Of a DNA stretch of 43,694 nt, positions 15,114-24,861 are shown one piece after another. The notes below the pieces were generated by a model. The model ran no database searches. It was given only the letters and a program-made list of their open reading frames with translations, and was not told the origin of the DNA. The translations under genes were made by a program, and so were the position numbers. Positions within the stretch are counted from its first letter, which is position 1; each line of letters opens with the position of its first letter. The DNA is from an uncultured Verrucomicrobiota bacterium (GTDB taxonomy: Bacteria; Verrucomicrobiota; Verrucomicrobiia; Verrucomicrobiales; Verrucomicrobiaceae), in NCBI GenBank assembly GCA_903848465.1, contig CAINGK010000186.1:1-43694 (forward strand). Direction: 5' to 3'.

Positions 15114-18100
15114 CTACGCCGGGACTTCGCCACGGAGTTCCGCGATCTGCTCTTTGAGGGTGGTGATTTTCTCCAGCAGATTTTGCTCGTCCGAGGTGGC
15201 GCGCTTGAGACGTTCTTCCCAATGAGATGTGCCTTCAGGGGCGCTGCCGTTTTGACCGGCTTGATCCTCCTGAACCAGTTGCAACTGGGGACGGTTGCGG
15301 GCGCGGAGTTCGAGGGAGCGGGAGTTTTGACGCAGAAAATGCAGACGAGTTTCTTCGCGCTGGAGGTCTTCGCGCAGGCGGCTGAGGCGGTTGTTGGGCT
15401 TGCCTTCGGTGGGCAAATGGCTGCCGATTTTCGCTTCGGCTGTGGTCGTCCTAGAAGTGGCGGAGACTTCGGCAGTGGCAAGGCGTGAAGGTACACCAAC
15501 GCTCTCCTTCAGACTGGCTTGCAAGCGCTCCATGATGTGACGCAGCGCGCCCAGAGCCATGTGGATTTCATCGTTCGCACTGCGCGACTCGGATGAATCT
15601 TCCTCAGCCTGTTGCAGCCGTTTCAGGGATTGATCCATCCGCTCTTTCCAGTCGAGCAGAGCTGCGATTTGAGTCTCCCAGCCATGGAGTTGCTGGCGCA
15701 CCTCTTTCACCTGCGCGGCGAGCGCGGCACTTTCTTCTTCATGCAAATGGCGGGCTTCTTTGGAGAGGGAGCGCAGCTCATCGTACATCACGCGTTCCTG
15801 CTGCGCGGAGGTCGTCAGGGTCGCGATCTCCTGGCGCAGGTCTTTTTCCTGGGAAGTCATCTGCTCCAGGCGTTGGCGACTTTCGGTCTCCTGATGGTTG
15901 ACGGCGTCACAACGTGCCGTGGCGGTGGCCAGTTGCTGGCTTATCTCGCTGAGGGCGGTATCAAGCTGCGCACGGCGTTGGGAGGCTTCCTCCACCTGGC
16001 GACCTAGAGCGCCCAGGTGCTGCTCTGCGGCGGCGACGTTCGCCTGCCTAGAGGTCAGCTCCTCCAGCGTGACCTTCAGGTCATGCGCCAAGGCGAGTTC
16101 CTGTGCCACGACTTCCAGCGCGCTGCGGGTTTCCATGAGCTTTTGCTCCTGACCGGCCAGGCTAGCACTCGTGGTTGTCAGATGTTGCTCCGTGGCTTGT
16201 ACCGTTGACTGGAGTTCAGAAAGCTTGGACGCAGTGGCCGTCACACTGGCCTGCTGCTCGGCCAGTTCTCGGCGGACTGTCACGACGCTGGCGGCGGCGG
16301 TCTCATGCTCTTGCTGGGCCTGGCGGGCAGCGGCGGCGGCCGTTTCCCGCTCATGCTCACGGCGGGCGATCTGGGCTTCGATTTCACACAGGATCATCTC
16401 CTGGTTTTGCTGCCGCATGAGCAGATTTTCCACTTCATGACCCAGGGCCATGCGGCGCTCCTCGGCTTGGTGGCACTCTTCCAGCGTCTGCTGCAAGCGC
16501 GCAGCCGCAGTGTCGATTTCGACATGCCGAGCTTCGAGGCGGATGCCCGCTTCTTCATGCTGCTGCCCGAGGCGCTGCTGGGCGATCTCAGCATCAATAC
16601 GTTCCTGACGCAGCGCTTCGAGTTTGCCGGTCTGCTCCTGAGTCTGGATTTCCAACTGGTGCGCCTGCTGCTGCAGGGCGTGGATGCGATCTCCCAGGAG
16701 AGCTTCCTCCTCCTGGCGTGACTGCACGCTCTTGGTAAGAGTGGCCAATTGCGCTTCGGTGGCCTGGCAATCCTTCCGGGTGCTCTGCAGCCGCTCTTCA
16801 GTGGTGGCAAGTTCAGCGCGGCAGGCCTGCAGGGCGTCTGCAGTCGTTTGCCGGGTGCTGGCGAGTACGACGATCTCGGCACTGAGCGCACGGTGCTGCT
16901 CTCCCAGAGCTGCCAGTGTGGCTTCCGTGTCACTGATATGGGTCCGCACCTGCAAATGTCTAGCGTCGAGAGCGGCGAGTTCCTGGGTGAACTGCTGAAT
17001 CTGTCGCTCCGCCGCTGCTTCTTGCTTCTCCAGTTCGGTCACTGTCCGCCTGCGGTCAGCCAATTGCGCGGCTGCCTCGGTGCATTCGTTGAGGGTGATG
17101 CCTAGCCTCTCGTCTGCGTGGGCTAACTCATTGCGACGGGACAGCAGAGCCTCAGCGAGGGTCTGCTCACACGCGCGCAGTCTGTCCATCTCGGCCTGAC
17201 TTTCTGACCGTTGCCGGAGGAGCAGGGCCAATGCCTGCTCTTGCTGCACCGCTTCGGCCTGGAGTTCGCCGAGCGCTGCGGCTGCTGCCACGCGCTGGCT
17301 GGCGAGATCACTGACGGAGTTTTCCAAATCGGCCTGATGCCGACTGGTCTGCTCAACGGTCTGCCGTGTTTCCTGCAGCCGAGCACGTTCATTGGCGATG
17401 GCACTGCGGGTAAGATTGAGAGAAGCTTCACCTTCCCGGCACTGGGCGGTGAGCTGCGCAAACTCCTTTTCCAAAAACTGGTAGCGCGTGGTCAGATCCA
17501 CCACATGGCCCGTGGCCCGGCTACCTGCCTCTTCCAGGTAGTTGAGCCGCTCTTGCTTGAGCTTGAGGTTGGAATCCGTCTGCTGGGTGCTTACTTCCAA
17601 GCGTGCAATCTGGATCGTCAGTTCCTGATGCCGTGTTTCCTGGCGGACCACCTGACCGCGTGTTTCGGCAATGCGCTCTTGCTGGCGCGTGACTTCATCA
17701 ATGGCCTTCTGCAGCAGGTCGGAAATCTCCGAGCTGCGTTCATTGAGCAGCGCCGACTCCGCCTTCAGCCCGGTCAATTGTTTGGCGGTCGCGGCCACCT
17801 GGGCCTCGACGCTTTGTTTCTGACTCTCCCATTCGCGGAGCTGTTGCTGCGTCTGCTCCAAGCGGCCCTGGTCCTGCAAATAACGAGCATTGATCTCCTG
17901 CAAACGGCCCAGCAGCAGCTCACGGTGTCCATTGAGTTTGCTGAGTTGATCATTCAGACTGGTCTCCAGGCTGAGGAGACGGTTCACTTCAGAGGTCTTC
18001 TGCTCATGCAGCCGCGTCATCTGGCGGAGTTCGTGCGTCTGCGCGCGGTGCTGCTCCTGCACGGATTGCAGCTCGGCGTGCCAACGTTCGCAGCTTGCCT

Positions 18101-18212
18101 GGGCATCAGCCGCAGCGGCAGTGAGTTCCATCATTCGCCCCATCGGCATCCCTGAATTCATCGGGGCCTTGGTTTCACGACTACCATTCAATTCGTAAAC
18201 GAGGTTGCTCAT
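15114..18212 (-). CDS. Large coiled-coil protein (1032 residues)
   Basis: From ATG 18212 the protein is almost entirely heptad-patterned helix rich in Gln, Glu, Ala, Leu and Arg, running from about residue 30 to 900 ('RLEQTQQQLREWESQKQSVE', 'LEQMTSQEKDLRQEIATLTT'). There is no visible head ATPase, membrane helix or signal peptide. The last 150 residues hold a Ser/Thr-rich break (VGVPSRLATAEVSATSRTTT) and a final short coiled coil (NLLEKITTLKEQIAELRGEV). It is therefore a cytoplasmic filament-like or scaffold protein rather than an SMC protein. Start choice: GGAG at 18221-18224 lies eight bases before ATG 18212, one of the few good Shine-Dalgarno sites here. It appears monocistronic. A cytoskeletal role is a guess from architecture. 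Confidence 0.8.
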   Translation of the reverse strand: MSNLVYELNGSRETKAPMNSGMPMGRMMELTAAAADAQASCERWHAELQSVQEQHRAQTHELRQMTRLHEQKTSEVNRLLSLETSLNDQLSKLNGHRELLLGRLQEINARYLQDQGRLEQTQQQLREWESQKQSVEAQVAATAKQLTGLKAESALLNERSSEISDLLQKAIDEVTRQQERIAETRGQVVRQETRHQELTIQIARLEVSTQQTDSNLKLKQERLNYLEEAGSRATGHVVDLTTRYQFLEKEFAQLTAQCREGEASLNLTRSAIANERARLQETRQTVEQTSRHQADLENSVSDLASQRVAAAAALGELQAEAVQQEQALALLLRQRSESQAEMDRLRACEQTLAEALLSRRNELAHADERLGITLNECTEAAAQLADRRRTVTELEKQEAAAERQIQQFTQELAALDARHLQVRTHISDTEATLAALGEQHRALSAEIVVLASTRQTTADALQACRAELATTEERLQSTRKDCQATEAQLATLTKSVQSRQEEEALLGDRIHALQQQAHQLEIQTQEQTGKLEALRQERIDAEIAQQRLGQQHEEAGIRLEARHVEIDTAAARLQQTLEECHQAEERRMALGHEVENLLMRQQNQEMILCEIEAQIARREHERETAAAAARQAQQEHETAAASVVTVRRELAEQQASVTATASKLSELQSTVQATEQHLTTTSASLAGQEQKLMETRSALEVVAQELALAHDLKVTLEELTSRQANVAAAEQHLGALGRQVEEASQRRAQLDTALSEISQQLATATARCDAVNHQETESRQRLEQMTSQEKDLRQEIATLTTSAQQERVMYDELRSLSKEARHLHEEESAALAAQVKEVRQQLHGWETQIAALLDWKERMDQSLKRLQQAEEDSSESRSANDEIHMALGALRHIMERLQASLKESVGVPSRLATAEVSATSRTTTAEAKIGSHLPTEGKPNNRLSRLREDLQREETRLHFLRQNSRSLELRARNRPQLQLVQEDQAGQNGSAPEGTSHWEERLKRATSDEQNLLEKITTLKEQIAELRGEVPA

Positions 18213-18391
18213 AAAAATGACTCCGTTGCAGCAATTCCTCAACTTACATCAACATTAAGCATTGGTTAAGCGTTTTTTTAAAATTTCCACATTCTCAGGC
18301 TCTCTTTTTCAAGAATATGGGTTTTCTGGGCACCGCTTTGCAGACGCATTTGCCCATGACCATGCCAACGTACTTCGCTAATCCCGGGCCT

Positions 18392-19279
18392 TCAGCGCCC
18401 TTTTTCGCAGTATAAACGCACGCCATCCGCGCACATCGAGGTGACGTTAGCATCTTCTCCCTTGCGCCAGAGTTCTTCATTCACTCCGGCGGCCATGGCG
18501 ATTTCATGCTCCGCCGTAGCATAGCGCTGGCGATTTTCTTCGACGCTGATGCCTTCGCGATAACCGGCCGCGACGCGCTCGTACACTTCGGTAACGCGCT
18601 GGCGGTAGGTGGCCAGATGCCAGGCCACATCATCGACAGCACCGAAGTGCGTGAGGTAGAGCGTCTTGAAGTTTGCGGCTAGCAGACGGTCCAGAGACTG
18701 CACGTAGGCGCTGGTATCAAACTGCGGCGGCGCGGCAGTGACGGACAAGTAACGGCTGTGCTCCAGGCGCATGCCCGCCACGTCGCCCGCGAAGCAGATG
18801 TCGCCGATCACAAACGCATGATGATGCCGCGCATGGCCCGGCGTGTCCCACGCAATGACTTCGACCTCGCCCAGCGGCACGCGTTCGTTGTCCTGCAGCG
18901 CCACCACGCGCTCTGCGGGGGCAGGCAGCATGTCGCCCCACAGCGTGTCCATTTGGGTACCATAGACCATGCGTGCGCTGTCGATGAGCTTGGAGGGATC
19001 GATCAAATGCCGCGTCGCGTTCGGGTGGCAGTACACCGTGGCACCTTGCTGCGCAAACCAACCCGCTGCACCCGCGTGGTCCAGGTGAATGTGCGTGACA
19101 AAGACCTTCTTGATCGCCGCTTCATCCACACCCACCACACGGACCGCCGCGCGCAGAGTCTCCAGCGTCGAACCCGGCCCCGTCTCGATCAGCGCATACT
19201 CGCCCGCGCTCTCTACGAGGAAGGAAGCGATGAGACCCGGGATGTTTTGGAAACGGAGATCGAGCGTGTGGATGCGCAT
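18392..19279 (-). CDS. Metallo-beta-lactamase-fold hydrolase
   Basis: A 295-residue cytoplasmic MBL-fold protein. The metal motif THIHLDHAG (HxHxDH) lies near residue 63, preceded by 'YALIETGPGSTLETLRAAV' and followed by 'DTPGHARHHHAFVIGDICFA' (third metal His and the Asp) and 'TLYLTHFGAVDD' (last His). This is the glyoxalase-II-like branch. The 90-residue helical C-terminus (YRQRVTEVYERVAAGYREGI) is typical of uncharacterised MBL hydrolases. A TTG at 19285 is an alternative start two codons upstream. Substrate unknown; it stands alone, though it shares its strand with the flanking genes. Confidence 0.85.
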   Translation of the reverse strand: MRIHTLDLRFQNIPGLIASFLVESAGEYALIETGPGSTLETLRAAVRVVGVDEAAIKKVFVTHIHLDHAGAAGWFAQQGATVYCHPNATRHLIDPSKLIDSARMVYGTQMDTLWGDMLPAPAERVVALQDNERVPLGEVEVIAWDTPGHARHHHAFVIGDICFAGDVAGMRLEHSRYLSVTAAPPQFDTSAYVQSLDRLLAANFKTLYLTHFGAVDDVAWHLATYRQRVTEVYERVAAGYREGISVEENRQRYATAEHEIAMAAGVNEELWRKGEDANVTSMCADGVRLYCEKGR

Positions 19280-19373
19280 GAGCAAGCAAGAACGTCAAGA
19301 TGGCGGTGCCGTCAAGTCGCTGCACGCCGGTCAGTGGGACAACCAGCATGCATTGACCTTTCTACCACAAAAG

Positions 19374-22300
19374 TCATTCCAGCGTGATCCACATCGGCGA
19401 CACCCACACCAGTTCCCCATTCGTCTGCTCACCACGAAAATAGTAATAGCTCGTTTTGCCCTTCTCCGGCGTCGGATCGGTCCAGGTAAGATTGATATCC
19501 TTTTCCTTGGGCGCATTCAGCGGGATCTCAACGTTGTCTTTGATCAGCGTCACTTTCTCAAACGGCATGGTGCCAATGAGTTTCAGCGTGATCGTCGGCG
19601 CGCCTTTCACGGCGAATTCGTCTCCCATCATGCGCTCCTTGCCATCGGCGGCCTTGCAGCGGCTGTCGGCGATGATGTTGTCCGTGGCTCCATAAGTGTG
19701 GCGCTTCTTCATGGCTTTGAGGATGCCCTCGCGGCTGTAGTCCTCCGCCAAGATCATGGCGTAGCTGATGTGCGTACTGCCGTGGTCGCTGCTGCTTTCA
19801 AAGCTGAACTTGTAGCCTTTGGCAAAGGCGTCACACACCCAGCCACCGGGCTCCCAGCCGCCGATGGCATCGTTCTCCGTGGGGCAGCGTGGGCAGCCGG
19901 GGTACTCGTAGTTCTGGCGTGCGCCCTGGTAGATCTCCACCATCGGTTCGAATTCACCGCCCCAGTTGCGCCAGTCGGTGCCCATATTGCCCACGCTCGT
20001 ATGGCTGGCGCAGACGCCGTTGAATTTCTTGAGGTACTTATACAGCATGTTCGTGTCCGGCGCGGGCTCATGCACCCGCACATCACTCAGGGGCAGGCGG
20101 GGCAGGGTGCGCACGCCGCGCTGGGCAAAGACCACATTGCGGTGCCCTTCGGGATACACGACGCTGCGCTCATAGCTGAACATGGGCGTGAAGGCCTTCG
20201 GCAGAAAAAACGCGTCCGTCGTTTTCTGCGTCAGCCACCAGGTGTACTCGCGACCGTTGCCGTTGTCGTGGTCGCCATTGCCGATCCAGTCCATGGACGC
20301 GGCGTCAATGGCATAGCGCCACATGTCCTCCAGCGGGCCGTCATTCGCGCCGTCTCCGCTGATCTCCGTATGGCGGTGGAATTCACCACGCAGGATCTGC
20401 CGCTCCGTGCCGCCAATGGTCGAGCGAAACCCACGGATGGCGCTCAGTTCAGCGCGCTCCGCCTGCGTGCGCTTGCTTGGCATGGGATTGTCCTGCGGCA
20501 CTTCTGCCAGCGGTTTGAGCGCGACTGGCTTCACTGGAGCCAGGTTACCCAGACGGCTGAAATAGACATCGTTGTCAAAGGGGTCCTTGCTCGCGTCCAG
20601 CGCAGCATTGCCCCCTTTGCCGCCCGGCATCTTGGCGCGGTTAAACTCGTGCATGCGGTCCATGCGGTGGTCGCTGCTGTGCGCGAGGAAGAGCATCTTG
20701 GGCCCAGCGGCCAGCGCGGGGAGATTGTACATCAAGTTATCGCTGTGCGGGATGGTGATGGGGCCCACCCACTCCGCGCCATCGAGATACGCCGCCACGC
20801 TGCCCCAGGTGCTGCCCAGCGGGCCGCGAAAGCTGTTCAAGCGCGTGCGCGCGATGAGCCAGATGCGCCCTTCGGCATCGCAGATGATGCGGCCCAGATT
20901 GTTGAAAGTCTGCGGCCCAGCGGCGGCGGCATGCGCCCCCGGTGCGCCACCGCGCACGGCAGGCTGCTCAAAGGCCAGCCCATCGGGCACTTCAGGGCTC
21001 TTGGGCGGGGCAGGGGCGGTCACATCCGCACCGCGTCCTTTGCCTTTGCCCTTGCCGCGTCCTCGGGCGGCGATGGCTCCGGGCAGCGCATCAGCGATGT
21101 TGCCCTGCGGTTCCTGCCAAGCCTTGCCATCCCACACGGCGATGCCGATTTCACGATTGCGGTACAAACCGATGCCGTCATTGCCATCATAAGCGCCCCA
21201 GTCCTTGCCCCAGGTGGCACCGCTCTTTTCATAAGCCACCCACACCTGGCCCTGGTGATCATACGCCACAGACGCCCGCGCTTCATACTTCGGGCTGTTC
21301 GCCACTGCCATTGGCTTGAAAGGGCCATTGCCATCCGCTTCCAAAAGGCAGAGCCAGATGTCGTAGTCGCCCTTCTCGTAGCTGTCCCAGGCCAGCGCAA
21401 ACTGCCCGCTGCCAGCCGCGCGTGGATCGCTGCTGAGGGAGGGATTCCAGCAGTTACCAGCGCTCTTAGAAACCGTCTGCGGCGGTGCCCAGGCTCCCAC
21501 TTCATTGGTGCGGGTGCGGATCTCAAACTTGCCCTCCTGCGCCGCCATCCACGCCACCATCACCGTGTCCTTGGTGGAATGCGCGATCACCGGAGAGAGA
21601 TCGTTGCCGGGAGAGTTCGAGAGATTTTCCACCGCGCCAAGTTTGCCCTCCGCGAAGTGGCGGGCGAGGATTTCAAAGTTGCCCTCCAGTCGCTCGCTCC
21701 ACACGATCCACGCGCCGCCTTTGCCATCCACCGCCACGGCCGATTTGTAGATGTCGCGTCCAGGTTCCGTAACGGCGATGCGCTCTTCCAGCCACTGGTT
21801 GACCTTACGCAGATGCAGCCAGAGCTGATCGCCGCCCACTGGTTGTCCGAGGAAGGTGAGATCCTCCGGCTCCGTGTCCCAGCGCTTCGCCCGTTCATCG
21901 CGATCCAGGCCCGGCGTGAAGCTCTGATACACCAGGAAACCGTGGCCATCCGGCCCCATCGCCAGGGCAGGGAAGTCGTCATCGGTACGCTCCGGCGACA
22001 TCTTGCGCAGATTGAAAGCTGTGTGCTGCACCGCCACGCGACCGCCCATCAAATCCAGCACCTCACCGACTTTCACGTCCGCCACCTTGAAGGACACCTT
22101 GCCCTGCGCCGTGGTCACTTCCACGCTGCTTTCCGGCGTGATGTCCTTCAACTTCACAAACACCCCGTTTTCAAAAATCGGCCCAAGCTGGCGGGCCATC
22201 CCACCGACCTTCTTCGGATTGTTACCCCGAGCCTTCGCATTGGCACCTGCACCCACCGGCGTGCGGCTGCTAGCCTGCCAAGCGTCCTTGCCCTTCATCG

Positions 22301-22478
22301 TGTCCCGCTGCTCAAAGCGGTAGCCACTGACCTCCAGCACCTCTCCCGGCGTCACAGTGATGGAGCCGTCCCACACAGTGGATTCTTTGTCATTAAGACC
22401 AAGCTGGATCAGCAGCGCGGTGTCTGCAGCAGCCGCAAAGCTGCCAAGCAAGATGAGAGGGAGAAGGAAGAATTTCAT
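19374..22478 (-). CDS. Large exported protein with C-terminal PHP-like metal-binding domain
   Basis: 1034 residues from ATG 22478, which opens a clean signal peptide (MKFFLLPLILLGSFAAAADT). The N-terminal part is beta-rich. Residues of about 200-600 contain repeated 'ALAMGPDGHGFLVYQSF', 'KSAVAVDGKGGAWIVWSERL' and 'VAYDHQGQVWVAYEKSG' units, a propeller-like array. The C-terminal 350 residues carry PHP/polymerase-histidinol-type motifs: 'LRGEFHRHTEISGDGAND', 'GNGDHDNGNGREYTW', 'VCASHTSVGNMGTDWR' and 'SFESSSDHGSTHISYAMI', spaced as in metal-dependent phosphoesterases and in DUF3604-type exported proteins. A longer frame starting at 22628 exists but lacks a signal peptide at its start. Substrate unknown. 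A perfect 20-bp palindrome lies 208 bp upstream. Confidence 0.75.
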   Translation of the reverse strand: MKFFLLPLILLGSFAAAADTALLIQLGLNDKESTVWDGSITVTPGEVLEVSGYRFEQRDTMKGKDAWQASSRTPVGAGANAKARGNNPKKVGGMARQLGPIFENGVFVKLKDITPESSVEVTTAQGKVSFKVADVKVGEVLDLMGGRVAVQHTAFNLRKMSPERTDDDFPALAMGPDGHGFLVYQSFTPGLDRDERAKRWDTEPEDLTFLGQPVGGDQLWLHLRKVNQWLEERIAVTEPGRDIYKSAVAVDGKGGAWIVWSERLEGNFEILARHFAEGKLGAVENLSNSPGNDLSPVIAHSTKDTVMVAWMAAQEGKFEIRTRTNEVGAWAPPQTVSKSAGNCWNPSLSSDPRAAGSGQFALAWDSYEKGDYDIWLCLLEADGNGPFKPMAVANSPKYEARASVAYDHQGQVWVAYEKSGATWGKDWGAYDGNDGIGLYRNREIGIAVWDGKAWQEPQGNIADALPGAIAARGRGKGKGKGRGADVTAPAPPKSPEVPDGLAFEQPAVRGGAPGAHAAAAGPQTFNNLGRIICDAEGRIWLIARTRLNSFRGPLGSTWGSVAAYLDGAEWVGPITIPHSDNLMYNLPALAAGPKMLFLAHSSDHRMDRMHEFNRAKMPGGKGGNAALDASKDPFDNDVYFSRLGNLAPVKPVALKPLAEVPQDNPMPSKRTQAERAELSAIRGFRSTIGGTERQILRGEFHRHTEISGDGANDGPLEDMWRYAIDAASMDWIGNGDHDNGNGREYTWWLTQKTTDAFFLPKAFTPMFSYERSVVYPEGHRNVVFAQRGVRTLPRLPLSDVRVHEPAPDTNMLYKYLKKFNGVCASHTSVGNMGTDWRNWGGEFEPMVEIYQGARQNYEYPGCPRCPTENDAIGGWEPGGWVCDAFAKGYKFSFESSSDHGSTHISYAMILAEDYSREGILKAMKKRHTYGATDNIIADSRCKAADGKERMMGDEFAVKGAPTITLKLIGTMPFEKVTLIKDNVEIPLNAPKEKDINLTWTDPTPEKGKTSYYYFRGEQTNGELVWVSPMWITLE

Positions 22479-22685
22479 GGCGGATGGCGACGTAAAACGC
22501 AGCGATAGCATCAATCTCGCGCCAAGTTTCAACGAAGATAATAGGGACAAAGCGCCAGCGGCAGCATGAGTTGCCTTTCGAAGCAAGATCAGAGGGCCGT
22601 CAAAATCGCAGCAATGGATGCATCTCACGAATTATCCACGCATGGTCGTTTTCAATTTCAGGGACCGCCAATGTCCAGCCATAGC

Positions 22686-22705
22686 GTGCCATTCATGAAT
22701 GGCAC
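22686..22705. promoter_or_regulatory. Perfect 20-bp palindrome upstream of the PHP-like gene
   Basis: GTGCCATTCATGAATGGCAC is its own reverse complement over all 20 bases with no loop. This suits a dimeric DNA-binding protein better than an RNA hairpin. It sits between the minus-strand PHP-like gene (start 22478) and a REP-type repeat. No regulator gene is adjacent. Confidence 0.55.
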
Positions 22706-22770
22706 TTATTGAGACTAGCATAACAGGCTGACATCCTTGTCTTGAAGGCCAACGGCCTTCCGTCTTTCAG

Positions 22771-22807
22771 CCCAGGGATGCCGAGCCTTGGCGAGTGCTT
22801 CCCTGGG
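22771..22807. repeat. REP-type palindrome, copy 1
   Basis: Arms CCCAGGGA/TCCCTGGG enclose the 18-base insert GCCGAGCCTTGGCGAGTG. A small hairpin AAGGCC-AAC-GGCCTT precedes it at 22745-22759. The rest of the 22479-23152 gap shows no convincing gene. Confidence 0.75.
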
Positions 22808-23065
22808 TTTTGGCAGCCAATCCGGGGAAGCAAACCCAGAGCCCCTACACACGACGCAGGGTGCCAGCAGCGTCTGCTCCGCCATTACGCCACAGGCCGC
22901 TGTGTCCAGAGTCCCGCGCAGCACCATGCCTCCGGCTTCAGATTTCACACGAACTCCGTTCGCGTCAGTCTATTGTGCAAGCCTCAATAATTAAGACGCA
23001 GTTTCGTCCCTTTGCGCGGCCTTTCCTGTCTCAGTCTTCCTGAGCCCTGAGGGCGGCGGATTCAG

Positions 23066-23102
23066 CCCAGGGCAAGCGAGCCTTAGCGAGCGCCGCCCTG
23101 GG
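23066..23102. repeat. REP-type palindrome, copy 2
   Basis: Perfect arms CCCAGGGC/GCCCTGGG flank a diverged insert (AAGCGAGCCTTAGCGAGCGCC) related to that of copy 1. It is 295 bp from copy 1, in the same intergenic region. Confidence 0.75.
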
Positions 23103-23152
23103 TTTCCAGCAACACGACCGGGAAGCAAACCCAGCACACCGATTACACACCC

Positions 23153-23590
23153 TCACGGCCCCGCCTTCGGCACAAAGGGCGGGTAAAACTTCCGCGCCCC
23201 GAACTCCACATACCGGTTCTCGCCGCTCTTCAAATAGACGGGCAGGGGAGCTGCCTTCCCGCCTGGGCCGTCCGGCTGATAAATGAAGTGCTGGCCCGTC
23301 GCATCCAGCGCCCGCTTCATCATCGTCGCGTCCTCAAACTCCACCGGCTCCACCGCACGCCGAAACAGCCCCTCATCCTGCCCAGCAAAGCGCAGGTTCG
23401 GCTCATAGCGATCATCCTGGCCCAGCGTGCTGTAGTACTTCGTATCACCCAGCGCCGTCGGGTACTCCGTCCACTCATAGTCCGCCGGGCGGAGGTGAAT
23501 GCGCCAAGAAAGCAGCACGAGCGACGAAAACAGCACCGCCCAGCCCAGCAGCAACCGGCCAGGTGTATCGCGGATTTCGTTAGCAGCCAT
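23153..23590 (-). CDS. Small membrane-anchored protein of unknown function
   Basis: A 145-residue protein from ATG 23590 (a GTG two codons upstream is less likely). After a short cytoplasmic start (MAANEIRDTPGRLLLG) comes one membrane helix (WAVLFSSLVLLSW), then an approximately 110-residue extracytoplasmic part with many aromatic residues ('YEWTEYPTALGDTKYYSTLG', 'GENRYVEFGARKFYPPFVPK'). I do not recognise the family. Codon usage looks like that of its neighbours. It lies between REP copies and the divergent oxidoreductase gene. Confidence 0.6.
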   Translation of the reverse strand: MAANEIRDTPGRLLLGWAVLFSSLVLLSWRIHLRPADYEWTEYPTALGDTKYYSTLGQDDRYEPNLRFAGQDEGLFRRAVEPVEFEDATMMKRALDATGQHFIYQPDGPGGKAAPLPVYLKSGENRYVEFGARKFYPPFVPKAGP

Positions 23591-23787
23591 GAACACATTG
23601 AACCACGGATTTCACGACCAGCACGGATAAAGACCCAGATCTCTGGCTCCGGTATCCGTGTAAATCCGTGCAATCCGTGGTTAGACACTCCGGTCTTGAA
23701 TCACCTGGCTGTTAAACCGCCCCCCAACACTCCCCACCACAAATCCAGGTTGTCATCCCCGCGCCCATCGGCTTCGATGCACCCTCT

Positions 23788-24861
23788 ATGAGCAAAACAT
23801 GGCGCATCGCTGGCATCAATTTCGATCACTTCCACATGGGCGACCTCCTGCGCCAGACCTCCGAGCATCCGCACGCCGAGATCGTCGGCATCTGCGATGA
23901 GCAGCCCGCGCGCCTCGTGGATGCCCAGCGCCATTTCAGCCTCTCCGACGCCCAGGTCTTCACCGACTACCGCGCCTGCATGGAGCAGACCCGGCCCGAC
24001 ATCGTCATCCTCTGTCCCGCCGCCTCCAATCACGGCGACTGGGTTTCCAAGATCGCCCCCTTTGGCACGCACATCATCATGGAGAAACCCTTCGCCGGAT
24101 CGCTGGCGGAGGCCGATGCCATGATCGCCGCCATGCAGCCGCACGGCAGGCTCCTCACCGTCAACTGGCCCCTCGTCTGGGATGCCGGCCAGCAGACCGC
24201 CCACCGCCTCATCCAGGAAGGCCTCATCGGCGAAGTCCGCGAATTCCACCACCACGGCGGCAATCGCGGCCCGCTCTACCACGGTGCCGACAAGATCGAA
24301 AAAGAACCCAGCGCCGCCGAAAAAGCCGCGAGCTGGTTTTACAGCAAAGCGCAGGGCGGGGGCTCCTTGCTCGACTACATGGGCTACGGCACCACTCTCG
24401 GCACCTGGCACCTCGGCGGCCGGGCCCCGCTGGAAGTCACCGGCGTCTGGGACCAACCCGCCGGGCTGGAGGTGGACGAGCACGCCCTCGCCATCATCCG
24501 CTACAGTTTCGGTCTCAGCAAAAGCGAAACCCGCTGGGGCACCTTCACCGATCCCTGGACCCACCAGCCCCAGCCCAAGTGCGGCTTCGTCCTCAAAGGC
24601 ACCGACGGCACCATCTCGTGCTACGACTACGAACCCACCGTCCGCGTCCAAACCCGCGCCCGCCCCGAAGGCTACGACATCCCGGTCGATCCCGTCCTCG
24701 CCCCCAACCGCAATCCCGTCGAGCACGTCATCCACCACCTCGAAACCGGCGCGCCCCTTATCGGCCCCCTCCGCCTCGACATCTCCCGCATCGGCCAGCA
24801 GATCGTCGATACCGCTTTCCAGAGCGCGCAGGAGAAACGGACGCTGAAGTTGGTGGGGTAG
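23788..24861 (+). CDS. Gfo/Idh/MocA-family NAD(P)-dependent oxidoreductase
   Basis: A 357-residue protein with the two-domain GFO_IDH_MocA layout. The N-terminal Rossmann domain covers about residues 1-125: 'WRIAGINFDHFHMGDLLRQT', 'AEIVGICDEQPARLVDAQRH', 'RPDIVILCPAASNHGDWVSK' and the family EKP motif in 'THIIMEKPFAGSLAEADAMI'. The C-terminal alpha/beta domain contains 'GQQTAHRLIQEGLIGEVREF' and 'GGGSLLDYMGYGTTLGTWHL'. The first strand lacks the textbook GxGxxG and reads GINFDHFH, as seen in several family members. The family oxidises or reduces sugars, inositols and related compounds; the substrate cannot be predicted. No signal peptide, so cytoplasmic. Monocistronic. Confidence 0.85.
   Translation: MSKTWRIAGINFDHFHMGDLLRQTSEHPHAEIVGICDEQPARLVDAQRHFSLSDAQVFTDYRACMEQTRPDIVILCPAASNHGDWVSKIAPFGTHIIMEKPFAGSLAEADAMIAAMQPHGRLLTVNWPLVWDAGQQTAHRLIQEGLIGEVREFHHHGGNRGPLYHGADKIEKEPSAAEKAASWFYSKAQGGGSLLDYMGYGTTLGTWHLGGRAPLEVTGVWDQPAGLEVDEHALAIIRYSFGLSKSETRWGTFTDPWTHQPQPKCGFVLKGTDGTISCYDYEPTVRVQTRARPEGYDIPVDPVLAPNRNPVEHVIHHLETGAPLIGPLRLDISRIGQQIVDTAFQSAQEKRTLKLVG

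Noticed and set aside
18295..18480. Small basic protein of 61 residues on the minus strand
   Set aside because: Its first half overlaps the end of the MBL gene in another frame and no ribosome binding site is seen; the remaining 30 residues are too short to judge.
19089..22508. 1139-codon plus-strand frame opposite the PHP-like gene
   Set aside because: Its translation is His/Arg/Ala-rich without recognisable domains, while the minus strand has a signal peptide and metal-binding motifs.
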